Of a stretch of DNA of 64,000 nucleotides, positions 51,859-61,288 are shown in pieces. The position numbers and the translations under genes were made by a program. The notes beneath the pieces were generated by a model. The model made no database searches. It saw nothing but the letters and a program-made list of their open reading frames with translations, and was not told where the DNA came from. The DNA comes from Mesorhizobium shangrilense (GTDB lineage: Bacteria; Pseudomonadota; Alphaproteobacteria; Rhizobiales; Rhizobiaceae), in NCBI RefSeq assembly GCF_040537815.1, contig NZ_JBEWSZ010000011.1:1-64000 (forward strand), given 5' to 3'. How positions within the stretch are numbered: the first letter of the stretch is position 1; each line of letters begins with the position of its first letter.

Positions 51859-52938
51859 TTACAATGCGGGGCGCAGATAAAGAGCCGCGATCTTGCCTCG
51901 GCGGGTGAGGTTGAAACCCCATTCCATTTTGGCGTTGGCGAACTGCACATCATAGACATCCAGGCCGTATGAGACGCCCTTGAATGAAAGGGTCTTCAAT
52001 TCTCCGGCCTGGTCCAGTTCGCCGCGGATGAAGTCTTTCTGCTCCACTGCCGCCGCGGCCAGGGCTGGCACCATGGCATCGAGATCAGGTTCGCCGCGCA
52101 TATGTTGCTCAATCACGCGGCGCAGGATCGATTCACTGTCCGGCACCGGCGTCTGGTCCCGTACGCGCCGTTGAGCCTCGTCGTCGATGAGGCGCATCCG
52201 CTCCAGGCCCACCTTGACGGCGTGATCCTCAAATCCGTTCTGATGATGGATCAGGCCTCGCACCTGGCCATCTTCTAGCTGAAATGTCACCTGCACCGGC
52301 AGTGCCTTCATGAAGAACCCGGCATCGCTCTCCGGAAATATCTCGATGTCCGGCTGGCCGACGACCCGATAGAAAAGCTGGCCATCACGACGGGAGACGA
52401 CAAAGAAAGTGCCGTCGTCGCTCTCATAGCCACCCGCGTAATCATCGTACAGGCTGGTGTTGGCGGCAATTTCGGTTCTCGGGCGCATCTGTTCGTAACG
52501 GCGCCAGGCGACGGTATCCTTGAGTGGCTCGGCCATGTTCGTTTCCTTTGCCAGGTTTGTGAGGTCGTCGATCGATGCGGTGGCGCCCGACCGGATCTTG
52601 GATTGCAGGACCTCGATCACCTGCAATCCGCGCTCGGCGCGCCTGCGCGCATCCGCCAGCGCATCGCGCTGCAGGGCGAGTATCTGCGTCAGATCGGCAT
52701 TATGGCCGCGCAGCAGCTTCGCGATGTCCCGCAGCGTAAGACCAAGTGATTTGAGCGCCATTATTTCGCTCAGACGTGTGATCTCGTTACTGCCATACAG
52801 TCGCCACTGCTTGAACGTGCGGCGCGGCGAGATCAGGCCATGCTGCTCATAGAGCCGAAGGGCTCGAACACTGATGCCGATCCGCTCCGAGCATTCCAGA
52901 GCCGTCAGCAATACTTCTTCCTGGGCGCCACCGTGCAT
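51859..52938 (-). CDS. MerR-family regulator with a DUF3471-like C-terminal domain
   Basis: 359 residues; ATG 52938 is preceded by GGGAG. N-terminal MerR helix-turn-helix (about 10-85: CSERIGISVRALRLYEQHGLISPRR; SLGLTLRDIAKLL) and coiled linker. The C-terminal 200 residues (FFVVSRRDGQLFYRVVGQPDIEIFPESDAGFF; VRGLIHHQNGFEDHAVKV) resemble the DUF3471 beta-barrel seen behind beta-lactamase-like domains. A sensor-type fusion; ligand unknown. Confidence 0.85.
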   Translation of the reverse strand: MHGGAQEEVLLTALECSERIGISVRALRLYEQHGLISPRRTFKQWRLYGSNEITRLSEIMALKSLGLTLRDIAKLLRGHNADLTQILALQRDALADARRRAERGLQVIEVLQSKIRSGATASIDDLTNLAKETNMAEPLKDTVAWRRYEQMRPRTEIAANTSLYDDYAGGYESDDGTFFVVSRRDGQLFYRVVGQPDIEIFPESDAGFFMKALPVQVTFQLEDGQVRGLIHHQNGFEDHAVKVGLERMRLIDDEAQRRVRDQTPVPDSESILRRVIEQHMRGEPDLDAMVPALAAAAVEQKDFIRGELDQAGELKTLSFKGVSYGLDVYDVQFANAKMEWGFNLTRRGKIAALYLRPAL

Positions 52939-53066
52939 CGAAAACTCCCTGTGGAATCCTCCATACGGTATGACGCTAGGTTCGGCTCAAGCGGAAAATT
53001 TGGCGATTGTCGAAAAACCGACGGGCCTCAGCCCGACGCTTTCTGCGTTTGTGCGCGTGTTGTCGG

Positions 53067-53972
53067 CTAAAGCGCGCGGCGTAACGCCGGTGCCTGCTGC
53101 TGGATATGATCCCACAGACGGTTCGCGATCGGCCCGTGCGGCCGGTCGCGGCGGCGCGCCACCACCAGCTCCTCGGTGCGGCCCGGCAGATGCCGGCCGG
53201 CAATGGATTGCAGGCGTCCGTCACGCAGCTCGTCCTCGATCAGGAAGCGGGGCATGTGGCCCCATCCGAGGCCTTGCAGGATGATCTCCTTCTTCATGCC
53301 CTGGTCGGCCACCATGCATTGCGGCGCGCCTTCGATCATGAAGTAGTCCTGCCGTGGCGAATGACGGGCCGTGTCGCGCATCACGCATTGGGTGAAGGCG
53401 TGCATCTGGTCCGGCGTGATCGGCTGCCTGATATGCTCCGGCAGGAAGCCCGGCGCCACCACGGGAATGAACGGCACCTTGCACAAATCGACCCATTCCA
53501 CCCGCGCATCGCTCTTGTCGACCCAGTGCAGGATCAGGTCGGCTTCACCATCGAAGAGGCGCTCCCGTGGACCGCCCACCGCTTCGAAATGCAGGTTCAG
53601 CCGCGTGCCCGGGCACTCGGCGAAGAACCGCCCAAGCATCCCCAGCACAACCGGGCGCGGGCAGAGGTCGCCGATCACCACATGGACATCGCTTTCCTCG
53701 CCCATGGAGAGCTGGGCGGCGTGGACACGCAGGCCCTCCAGTTCGCGCAACAGCGACTGTGCCCGGCGATGGAACGACAGCCCCGCCTCGGTCGGGCGCA
53801 CGCGATAGCCGCTGCGATCCAGAAGAATGAGGTCGAGCTGCCGCTCCAGCTTGGCGACGGCGGCGAACACCGCCGGGTGAGAGCGATTCAGCATTGCCGC
53901 CGCCGGCTGGAAGCCGCCGGTGCGGACCACGGCATCGAAGCATTGCAAATCGTGCAAGGTGAATTCGGCCAT
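53067..53972 (-). CDS. LysR-family transcriptional regulator
   Basis: 301 residues. HTH TGGFQPAAAMLNRSHPAVFAAVAKLE, then effector domain (VHVVIGDLCPRPVVLGMLGRF). Divergent from the enol-lactonase-like hydrolase with a palindrome in the shared promoter. Probable regulator of that gene. Confidence 0.92.
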   Translation of the reverse strand: MAEFTLHDLQCFDAVVRTGGFQPAAAMLNRSHPAVFAAVAKLERQLDLILLDRSGYRVRPTEAGLSFHRRAQSLLRELEGLRVHAAQLSMGEESDVHVVIGDLCPRPVVLGMLGRFFAECPGTRLNLHFEAVGGPRERLFDGEADLILHWVDKSDARVEWVDLCKVPFIPVVAPGFLPEHIRQPITPDQMHAFTQCVMRDTARHSPRQDYFMIEGAPQCMVADQGMKKEIILQGLGWGHMPRFLIEDELRDGRLQSIAGRHLPGRTEELVVARRRDRPHGPIANRLWDHIQQQAPALRRAL

Positions 53973-54001
53973 GTCAGCTTTTACTACAGAGATTGTCCCA
54001 C

Positions 54002-54020
54002 CTTTGTAATATCAACAAAG
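54002..54020. promoter_or_regulatory. LysR-type inverted repeat
   Basis: CTTTGT-N7-ACAAAG is a perfect 6-base inverted repeat with the T-N11-A geometry of LysR boxes, in the 101-base region between the LysR gene and the hydrolase. Confidence 0.55.
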
Positions 54021-54073
54021 ACAGGTCGCGACTAGCATCTGCCTCATTCAACGTTCCAGAAGGACTCTTCGCC

Positions 54074-54865
54074 ATGAATGAGCTGAATTTCGCGACCATC
54101 GGCGATGGCACGCGCATCGCCTACCGCTTCGACGGCGACGCCGGGAAGCCGGTGCTGGTGCTGTCCAACTCCATCGCCACCACGCTGCACATGTGGGATG
54201 GCCAAGTCGGCGAGCTATCGAAGCATTTCCGTGTCCTGCGCTACGATTTTCGCGGGCACGGCGGATCGAGCACTCCCGTTGGCGCTTATTCGCTCGATCG
54301 GCTTGGTCGCGACGTGCTCGAGTTGCTCGATGCACTCGGCCTTGAACGCGTGCACTTTCTCGGCCTGTCGCTGGGCGGCTTCGTTGGCCAATGGCTCGCC
54401 ATCCATGCGCCAGAGCGGATCGACCGGCTGATCCTCAGCAACACCTCGTCCCACCTTGCGCCGGCAAGCTATTTCGACGAGCGGATTGCCGCCGTACTGC
54501 AGGCTGATGACATGTCGGAAACCGCTGAAGTCTTCCTCGGCAACTGGTTTCCGGCCCGGATGGTGGCGGCCAACGAGCCCATCATCGAGGAATTTCGCAC
54601 CATGCTGCTGACCATCAACCGGCAGGGCCTGGCCGGCCTGTTCGCGGCGGTTCGCGACGCCGACCTTCGCCGCACCATAGCCCTGATCTCCCGGCCGACC
54701 CTGGTGATCGCCGGCCGGCACGACACGGTGACAGCCCTGAGCCACAGCGAGTTGATCGCCGAAGCGGTGCCCGGAGCGAAGCTGGTCGTGCTGCCTGCGG
54801 TTCACCTGTCGAACGTCGAATACCCCGCCGAGTTCACGCAGGCCGTGCTCAAGTTTCTGCGCTGA
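54074..54865 (+). CDS. Alpha/beta hydrolase, 3-oxoadipate enol-lactonase-like
   Basis: 263 residues from ATG 54074 (GAAGGAC upstream). Nucleophile elbow GLSLGGF (Ser about 99), acid D in AGRHD, and His in PAVHLSNVE; oxyanion and lid as in PcaD (YDFRGHGGSS). Would open a lactone of the beta-ketoadipate pathway; other pca genes are not adjacent, so a different lactone or ester is possible. Confidence 0.8.
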   Translation: MNELNFATIGDGTRIAYRFDGDAGKPVLVLSNSIATTLHMWDGQVGELSKHFRVLRYDFRGHGGSSTPVGAYSLDRLGRDVLELLDALGLERVHFLGLSLGGFVGQWLAIHAPERIDRLILSNTSSHLAPASYFDERIAAVLQADDMSETAEVFLGNWFPARMVAANEPIIEEFRTMLLTINRQGLAGLFAAVRDADLRRTIALISRPTLVIAGRHDTVTALSHSELIAEAVPGAKLVVLPAVHLSNVEYPAEFTQAVLKFLR

Positions 54866-54902
54866 TCCGGAGCACGGTTGCGAGACTACCCGCGACGCAA
54901 AG

Positions 54903-54929
54903 CGGGCGGTTCAGAACCTGAACCGCCCG
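54903..54929 (+). terminator. Hairpin behind the hydrolase gene
   Basis: CGGGCGGTTCAG-AAC-CTGAACCGCCCG: perfect 12-base stem, 3-base loop, 38 bases after the hydrolase stop. No T-run. Confidence 0.65.
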
Positions 54930-54938
54930 TGCATTGCC

Positions 54939-54982
54939 CTAAAGCGCGTCGCGTCTGAACGGAGCCATGCGACGCGCTTTAG
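54939..54982. repeat. Palindromic repeat
   Basis: CTAAAGCGCGTCGC at 54939-54952 and its exact complement at 54969-54982 form a 14-base perfect stem with a 16-base loop. Function unknown; such CGCGTCGC palindromes occur in rhizobial intergenic DNA. Confidence 0.7.
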
Positions 54983-54996
54983 GCCTTTGTTTCTAT

Positions 54997-55041
54997 GCAT
55001 GTCGTTCGCCCAAAACCGCTGCGCACTTTTGGGCGACATGC
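54997..55041. repeat. Palindromic intergenic repeat, copy B
   Basis: Inverted copy of the element at 37376-37418, with ends GCATGTCG and CGACATGC and inner CCCAAAA/TTTTGGG. About 40 of 45 matches by eye. Confidence 0.75.
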
Positions 55042-55047
55042 ACTAGG

Positions 55048-55075
55048 GATCAAGCCGCCGCGAGGTGGCTTGATC
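55048..55075 (-). terminator. Hairpin behind the pseudo-caspase gene
   Basis: GATCAAGCC-N10-GGCTTGATC, 10 bases beyond the stop of the minus-strand pseudo-caspase gene. Probable terminator without a T-run. Confidence 0.6.
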
Positions 55076-55085
55076 ACAGCCCTGC

Positions 55086-57542
55086 CTATTTGCAGGGCGG
55101 CTCGCCCGGATGGCCGCAGGCGGGCTTCTTGCCACCTTGCGGTTGCGGCGGCCTTGGCTGTGCCTGCGGCTGCGGCTGCCGGTGCACCTGCTGCATCTGC
55201 TGCTTCGGCGGAGCATGGAACTCCGGTTTCGGCTGGGCGTGGAACTCCGGCTTCGGCTGGGCGTGGAACTCCGGCTTAGGCGGCCTGGGCTGGCTCTGCA
55301 CCTTCAGTTGCGGATTGCCATTGTTGGCCTTGAATTTCTGCTGGCCATTGCCGCCACTGTTTCCGTTGGCGGGCAGCTTGCGGAACTTGGCACCCTTGCC
55401 ATTGCCTTGATTGCCGATGCCTTGGCTCCCATTGCCCTGGCCATTGGCCTGGCCGTTCGTCTGGCCGTTGCCCTGGTTGTGAAGCTTCCTGGACTTGCCG
55501 TTGGGCGGGTTCTGGCCCGAATTCTGGCCGCCGTTGACCCCCGCTCCATTTGTCGTGGGCGTGCCATTGGCCCCCGGCACCTTGTGGAGCTTGGCGTTCT
55601 TGCCCGTTCCATTCTTGCCGGTTCCGTTCTGGCCGGCACCGTTCTGGCCCTGGCCATTGGCGCCGTTTTGCCCGTTTGCCACCGGATTGCCGGTCACCGC
55701 GTTTCCACCGGCCGTACCCTGCTTGTTCAACAGCTTCCTGGACTTGTTGTTAGGCAGGTTCGGATTGTTGGACAGGTTCTGGCCGTTGAGCACCGGCTTG
55801 CCATTGACCAGCGGCAGCGTCTTGCCGTCGGCGCCGGGCAGAGCATGACCGGTCAGCTTGTCGGCCGGCTTGGACAGCGGCTGCTGGCCACCCTGCCCCG
55901 GCTTCAGCGGCAGGCCGCCCGGGTTCTGCACTCCATTCTGCCCGTTGGTCTGCACATTTTTCTGCTTCGACAGAACCGCTTCCTTCTTCTGCAGGAAGGT
56001 CGGCAACGCCACCTTGGCCGCAAGTGCCGCCGCACCGGCACCCACGGCGACACCGGTCAGCTTCTGGCCGGTGGTGAGGCCACCGCCCTGGTTGTTGTTC
56101 TCGTTGATCGTCGTGTTGTTGATGATCGTGGTGTTGTGGATGTTGTTGAAGATGACATTGTCCGGCGGCGGGATGATGTCATGCGGCGGGTTGACCCACA
56201 CAGGCACGGGCACGAAGACCGGCGTCGGCAGCAGGAAGACACCGATCGGCGGCGGCGGCGGCGGCAGCTCGATGAAGTCGCGCGGCCGCTCCTGCAGGAA
56301 GATCACGGCCACCGGAGGCGGCGGATCGAAGTCGAATTCCGGGTCATCGAAATAGAGCACCGGCCGGTCGACATAGATGATCTCTTCTTCTGGCGGCGGC
56401 GGCACGTCATAGTCATAGACGGCAAAACTCTCCGGCGGCTCAAGCTCCGCATCGAAATGCTCGAGACGGCGGCGCGCATCCCAGGCGTGAGGACCGTGCG
56501 GATAGCGCTCGAGATACGACCAATAGGCTTCCGGCGTATCCCTGAGCCAGGTCTCGCGCCAGGTGATCGCTTCGCGCCTTGCCGCCAGGATCGCGCGTAC
56601 GCGCTTGGCCATCGGGTCATGCGGATAGGCGACGATGAAGTTCTCGTAGCCGCGCATCGTGTCGCGGTCGAGCGCCGCGACATAGGCGTCATGCGCGTCG
56701 AAGTCGCGGATCTCCTTGGTCCGGTTCGTCCGCACCTCGGCGGCCGAAACCTGTGGCGGGGGCGCATCCGGGCCACGGTCGAAGAAGACGAAGGGTTCCG
56801 TGACCTTGGAAGCGTTCCAGGGCACCTCGGCGCCATTGGTGACTTCGTTGACCCGCAGCCGCGTCCGGTCGAACACGTCGCCCAATGCCAGGCCGCCGTC
56901 ACGCATCATTTCGGCCAGTGCCTGGGCATAAGCGCCATAGGGACCCTTGCCCTCGGGCGCGACCGTGCCGGGAGCGGCATTGAAGGCCACCAGCATGTTC
57001 GGGTCGGGATCGACCAGCGCCAGGCCACCGGCGAGCGGCTGGTTCGTCTTCACGAAGGTATTCGGCCGCGCTGCGTCTAGGACGACGATGTTGACCTTGG
57101 TCGGCAGGGCCGCAAGCGGCTTGGTGAGATCGGACACCCGCACCGCCGTGATCGGCACGTCGGCGGCATTGTTTATCTGGGCATCGACCGGCACGAAGTA
57201 GTTCTCGCCTTCGAACTGCACGCCGTAGCCGGCGAGATAGACGAAGACGACCGCATCAGGCCCGGCGGCGGTGACCTTGGCCAGGAAATCACGATACGCG
57301 CCGCGCAGCGATTCCTGGTCGACGTCGCGCGCGCCGACCACATCGAAGCCGGCCGCCTGCAATGTCTGGGCGATAAGGCCGGCATCATTGGCCGTCGTGG
57401 CAAGCGCGCCAGACTGATAGGCGGCATTGCCGATGACGAAGGCGAGGCGTTTTTCGCCCTGTGCCATTGCCCCGGCGCTGGACCCGACCGCAAAGGCGAC
57501 CAAGGCAAAGAAGAAAGTAAGATATTTCGAGATCTTCCACAT
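55086..57542 (-). CDS. Secreted pseudo-caspase (peptidase C14-like) with long low-complexity tail
   Basis: 818 residues. Signal peptide of about 28 residues. Residues 30-270 are a caspase-like domain (KRLAFVIGNAAYQ; DAVVFVYLAGYG; VNIVVLDAARPN). The catalytic His of the YxxGHG motif is Tyr106 and the catalytic Cys of DACR is Ala158, so proteolysis is not expected. Residues about 300-400 hold an acidic/Tyr-rich region, then a Pro-rich segment (PPPPPP), an Asn/Gly/Gln-rich region with recurring KxRKL motifs and three copies of PEFHAQPK/PPK, and a C-terminal PACGHPGEPPCK. Probably a periplasmic or surface scaffold. Confidence 0.85.
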   Translation of the reverse strand: MWKISKYLTFFFALVAFAVGSSAGAMAQGEKRLAFVIGNAAYQSGALATTANDAGLIAQTLQAAGFDVVGARDVDQESLRGAYRDFLAKVTAAGPDAVVFVYLAGYGVQFEGENYFVPVDAQINNAADVPITAVRVSDLTKPLAALPTKVNIVVLDAARPNTFVKTNQPLAGGLALVDPDPNMLVAFNAAPGTVAPEGKGPYGAYAQALAEMMRDGGLALGDVFDRTRLRVNEVTNGAEVPWNASKVTEPFVFFDRGPDAPPPQVSAAEVRTNRTKEIRDFDAHDAYVAALDRDTMRGYENFIVAYPHDPMAKRVRAILAARREAITWRETWLRDTPEAYWSYLERYPHGPHAWDARRRLEHFDAELEPPESFAVYDYDVPPPPEEEIIYVDRPVLYFDDPEFDFDPPPPVAVIFLQERPRDFIELPPPPPPIGVFLLPTPVFVPVPVWVNPPHDIIPPPDNVIFNNIHNTTIINNTTINENNNQGGGLTTGQKLTGVAVGAGAAALAAKVALPTFLQKKEAVLSKQKNVQTNGQNGVQNPGGLPLKPGQGGQQPLSKPADKLTGHALPGADGKTLPLVNGKPVLNGQNLSNNPNLPNNKSRKLLNKQGTAGGNAVTGNPVANGQNGANGQGQNGAGQNGTGKNGTGKNAKLHKVPGANGTPTTNGAGVNGGQNSGQNPPNGKSRKLHNQGNGQTNGQANGQGNGSQGIGNQGNGKGAKFRKLPANGNSGGNGQQKFKANNGNPQLKVQSQPRPPKPEFHAQPKPEFHAQPKPEFHAPPKQQMQQVHRQPQPQAQPRPPQPQGGKKPACGHPGEPPCK

Positions 57543-57949
57543 TCCGACTACCCATCGATTGAGAGCGACAATGGCTCTTAGAGAAGATATCCCCGCATGG
57601 ATTACCGACAGCGACCAGCAAACCTGATGGCGAAGGGAGAAGATTTCTCCACGAGATCACTCCCCTTCTCGCTGGCCAAATTTGAACGTCACCGCCAGGC
57701 CGGTGACCGGATCGCCGCGTCGCTGATTATCGCTCTCGAATTTTTTCCTCGGTATTTCCGGAGCGTAGAATTTTGTTTCTGGATTGTGCTCTTTACAAAG
57801 TCGCAACAAGGCGACTTTGCGGCGCAGTATCGCCTGTTTCCCAGCCGACAGGGCAGGATTGCGGGCGTTCAAGGAAAAGTGATCGCGATTGCCGTTCGGC
57901 CGATGGCCAGGCCGAACTGGCGATAGCGGTTGGGGGCGGCCGACAGCGA
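57543..57949. other. Non-coding gap, no supported gene
   Basis: No coding frame here has recognisable features. A 109-codon plus-strand frame (57597-57926) has an atypical composition and no ribosome site. It separates two minus-strand genes and must hold the pseudo-caspase promoter; no clear element seen. Confidence 0.4.
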
Positions 57950-58507
57950 TCAGCGCGTCACAGATGCCGCCGACGCAATCACCTGCTTGTGCACTTCGGT
58001 CGTCAAGGTCTCGACGCGCTCCGTGAGCGCCTTGATCGTTTCCGTCAGTTGCGTGTTCTGCTTGACTAGGTCGACGAGCATGGTCGTCTGGTGGGCGGCG
58101 ACGGCAAGCCGCTCGTCGCTGGCACGGGCGAGGTCCTCGCGGTGCAAGGCGTCGGCTTCGGCGTGCACCTTGTCCCGGTCGGACTGGCGCGTCTGCGCCA
58201 GGAGGATCAGCGGCGCGGCATAAGCGGCTTGCAGACTGAAAGCGAGGTTCAGCAGGATAAACGGGTAAACGTCGAACTGGGTCACGCCGACGATGTTGAC
58301 GAGCATCCATATGCCAACGATCACGGTCTGGACGATGAGGAAGGTGGGCGTGCCGAAGAAGCGGGCGAACTTCTCCGCTTTCAGCGCGAACCAGTCGTCC
58401 CCATAGAGCGAGTGCAGATGCACGTGAGGCCGGTGGAAGCGGAAGTGATGCCGATCCCCCCTGTTACTCTTGTGCGTGTCATGATCTGGATTGGTTTTGT
58501 CAGTCAT
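57950..58507 (-). CDS. DUF1003 membrane protein
   Basis: 185 residues from ATG 58507. His-rich N terminus (HHFRFHRPHVHLH), two membrane helices (LIVQTVIVGIWMLVNIVG; PFILLNLAFSLQAAYAAPLILLAQ) with the DUF1003 signature between and after them, then a coiled coil (KQNTQLTETIKALTERVETL). Some relatives are linked to Mg/cation resistance or cyclic-nucleotide-type channels; no function is established. Confidence 0.82.
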   Translation of the reverse strand: MTDKTNPDHDTHKSNRGDRHHFRFHRPHVHLHSLYGDDWFALKAEKFARFFGTPTFLIVQTVIVGIWMLVNIVGVTQFDVYPFILLNLAFSLQAAYAAPLILLAQTRQSDRDKVHAEADALHREDLARASDERLAVAAHQTTMLVDLVKQNTQLTETIKALTERVETLTTEVHKQVIASAASVTR

Positions 58508-58756
58508 GGTGGCTGATCCCTCATTCGTCCCCGTCTCGGCGCCCCGCTGCCAGACGCGTCCGAGCAAATACCATGACGTTTTGCGCAATTGTGACGCAGC
58601 CGGCCTTTCCCCGGCTGTTCACCAAAATGTCATCCGGCGAGGCCAGTCATGGCTTTGGCCCGACGGGCAAGGTGACCGCTACCGAGAGGCCGCGGTTGAC
58701 ACGGTGCGTCCGGGAATCGGATGTCTCAGCAGTTGGTGGCTGTTTGCAGATCCGTT

Positions 58757-59968
58757 TCAAAAGCCATCGACGGAGAACAAATTGCTTGAGGCCCTGTGGC
58801 GCGTCACAAGCGTGACGACATCTCGCTGTTTGGAGGTACCCGTCTTGGCGAAGATCGCCTTGAGATGGGTTTGGATAGTGGAGCGCGAGACGCCGAGACG
58901 CTCGGCAATTTCCGACAGCGTGCCGCCGCGTTCGAACTCCAGGATCAGGCTGGCTTCCGCTTTGGTCAATCCAAAATGCTGGCGCAGATTTCCCATGAGC
59001 GCGGAAGGGTCCTCGCTTGCCCGAGGACGCAGTATGACCAAGGCTACGGTTTTGGGGGCAAAAACCGACAAGAGGCCGGCCGGCAACGCATTCGTTTGAT
59101 CGATCGCGATGGGAATACATGTCACGACATGACTTCCCGAGGCGGAATTGACGATCAGATCGTTTAGTCTCGCCCGGCCGTCATCGAGGGTGCAACTGTT
59201 TCGGACAAGCCGAACAAAGGCGGCGTTTGCTCCCGCATCATTGATCTGAACGATATCGTGCGCCCTGACCAGGATGAGGCCGGTATCTGCCAGAAGTTTG
59301 TTCGCGGGGCCATTTGAAGCAAGTAGGCGGCAGTCCTCATCCACCACAATCGCCGCATCGACGAGCTGATCGATCAATCCACGTCCTCCCGGCAGATGAA
59401 AAATTGGGTTGGTGAGGCGGTTGACTTCGAGCGCGGTTCGAAGAGCGGGCACCAGGGTTTGCAGCAAAGCCTGGCCCCGTGCATGCATCTGTTCGCGATA
59501 GCGAGAATCATGGTGCACGGCTAAAAAGGCATATCGGCCTCTGTGCGCGGCAAATTTCAAGGCTGTCGCGTCGTCGCATTCACGCTCGGGGTTCACAAGA
59601 TCAGCAAAGAACTCTGTCTCCCTGAACAACCTGTCGGGGTAGAGTTCTGATGCTCTCTTGAACGAAGACATGCTCATTTCGTTCACCCCTTTGGTCCAGG
59701 GGTTTATCTTCCAATAATGATCGCCATAGTATTTTATAGTCTGATCGCTGAAACCGGAATAGACGACCTGGCGTACTGACATGTCGTCTTTTTCAATGAC
59801 CTGAAACAGGACTTTTGAACCTGGAACCATGCTCTGCAGGGAATGGGCGACATCGGCCCAGCGGTTTGCATCGCAGGCAGCGGCGCTAATGACCGCCTTG
59901 AGTTCCGCGATCTCGGACGCCAAACGCTTCTCACCCGACAACATGATCGCCCGCGCTGCTTCCGTCAT
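58757..59968 (-). CDS. LuxR-family transcriptional regulator with N-terminal sensor domains
   Basis: 403 residues. C-terminal LuxR HTH (FGLTKAEASLILEFERGGTLSEIAERLGVSRSTIQTHLKAIFAKTG, about 335-385). The upstream ~330 residues include a PAS-like part (VVDEDCRLLASNGPANKLLAD, near 210). The KTGTSKQRDVVTLV end matches orphan regulators of rhizobia. No autoinducer-synthase gene nearby, so probably not quorum sensing in the strict sense. Confidence 0.85.
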   Translation of the reverse strand: MTEAARAIMLSGEKRLASEIAELKAVISAAACDANRWADVAHSLQSMVPGSKVLFQVIEKDDMSVRQVVYSGFSDQTIKYYGDHYWKINPWTKGVNEMSMSSFKRASELYPDRLFRETEFFADLVNPERECDDATALKFAAHRGRYAFLAVHHDSRYREQMHARGQALLQTLVPALRTALEVNRLTNPIFHLPGGRGLIDQLVDAAIVVDEDCRLLASNGPANKLLADTGLILVRAHDIVQINDAGANAAFVRLVRNSCTLDDGRARLNDLIVNSASGSHVVTCIPIAIDQTNALPAGLLSVFAPKTVALVILRPRASEDPSALMGNLRQHFGLTKAEASLILEFERGGTLSEIAERLGVSRSTIQTHLKAIFAKTGTSKQRDVVTLVTRHRASSNLFSVDGF

Positions 59969-60565
59969 CGGATTTCATCCAACCCGACCTTCGCATCGGG
60001 TCGAGTTAATCTGACGGCGATGAAAATTGAAGTCTACCCGCATTTTCCCAAGATTGATCTTGTCTGGATGGACGATCTGGAACCCGATATGGCCAAGCCT
60101 CGATTGATGAACCGTCACGCCTGAACTCAATATCCTTTAGCGATATCTGATGATCATGCATCCCTCGTTTGGAGGATGCAAGGACGGTACTGCACTGCCA
60201 GTTTTGCCGCGATCTGTTGTATCGGCGAAAACGCGCTACCGGCAGCGCAGAGTGCATATCAGTGTTATCAAAGCGCCTGGCGTTAGGCTTCTGTATCGCG
60301 ATTTCTGCATCTCCGGAGCTCGCTAAAGACGCGGCGTGCGCAGCCGAAGATAACCTGCAAGCCCAATGCTACAAGCGCTCCCAGATGCTTCAGCAAATGT
60401 TAGGTATGAAAGACACAACGTTGATCTTCAATCACCTGGCGTTTGCTACAACGCAGGCCGCAATCGCTCATGGCGCTAGCAAAACCATGAGAAGGCAATT
60501 GCGCGCCTAGCGGATTGTTTCTGGATGCTTTCGGATGCGCTTCTGTTGCTATGGCTACCCAGACA
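59969..60565. other. 597-base gap without a supported gene
   Basis: TGCATCC-N9-GGATGCA at about 60158-60180 is a hairpin of 7 bases per arm. A plus-strand frame 60169-60510 (113 residues) includes LSKRLALGFCIAISASPELAKDAACAAEDNL, which could be a decayed or small secreted protein, but start, ribosome site and homology are all unclear. Confidence 0.4.
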
Positions 60566-60901
60566 TCAACTGCACCGCCCCGTGCCATGATCATCAAACC
60601 GGCAAACGGAGCCATTGGCCAGCTTGACAGAGTGGGCATCGAGCATTTCGCCATGAATTGTCGGTGTGCCCTTGAGTTCAGCCGGACATGCCCCCTGCAC
60701 AACGATTTTCCCCACCGCCTTCCAGGTCTTGCCATTGGGCTTCACAAATTTCTGGCACCCGTCGACGCTGGTCTTGTGGAGCTTGAGAACTGATGTCGCG
60801 GCGTTCGCCGTGGACACCGAGCTGACGGCCCCGAATGCGACAATGACCGCCAGCGCAACACTTCTCACAATCTCGCCTTGGGGTACGAGGGTGAATTTCA
60901 T
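60566..60901 (-). CDS. Small secreted protein
   Basis: 111 residues from ATG 60901 (AGGAG upstream). Signal peptide MKFTLVPQGEIVRSVALAVIV then FGAVSSVSTANA. Mature part has four Cys (DGCQKF, QGACPAE, SVCRFD, GRCS), suggesting two disulphides. No family recognised. Periplasmic or extracellular. Confidence 0.6.
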   Translation of the reverse strand: MKFTLVPQGEIVRSVALAVIVAFGAVSSVSTANAATSVLKLHKTSVDGCQKFVKPNGKTWKAVGKIVVQGACPAELKGTPTIHGEMLDAHSVKLANGSVCRFDDHGTGRCS

Positions 60902-61288
60902 CTTAATGAACTCCTGAAACCATGATTGGCCCCACCACTGTATGACGGCTGGTTTGGGTCGCCCCCCCCGATTGGATGATGTGCGCATCCCAACGCTTCC
61001 AGCCAGGCCCAAATCTCGCAACATCCCCCGAACAGGGGGTGTGGAAGAAGACCGATACGACGTCGTCGCCCTACAACGATCTGGCCGCCGACAAGCTCAA
61101 CATCGCGATCGGATACAAACACTCTCTCTGACCATACCGGCCGATGCCGCCGGCTGATGGCCTCGGTCTGTCCGTCTTCCCAGGCGACGCCCTTTCGGGT
61201 GCCGACCCGTCCCGATTTCGTGAAGGAACGCGTCGCGTGAGAAAGCCGTTCTTGTCCGTGCTGTCTCGCATGAACAGGAGGCATCCTT
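60902..61288. other. Intergenic region upstream of the secreted-protein pair
   Basis: No gene supported. It contains CCCGATTTCGTGAAGGAAC at 61211-61229, repeated exactly at 61726-61744 ahead of the second gene, so the two genes share a duplicated upstream block. Confidence 0.5.

Noticed and set aside
55110..57080. 656-codon plus-strand frame antisense to the pseudo-caspase
   Set aside because: Composition Arg/Leu/Ile-biased, mirrors the low-complexity repeats of the real gene.
57597..57926. 109-codon plus-strand frame in the 57.5-57.9 kb gap
   Set aside because: No ribosome site, no folded-domain features, flanked by minus-strand genes.
60169..60510. 113-codon plus-strand frame
   Set aside because: Ends could fit a small secreted protein, but the start is unclear and no homologue is recognised. 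Kept only as a note in the gap entry.
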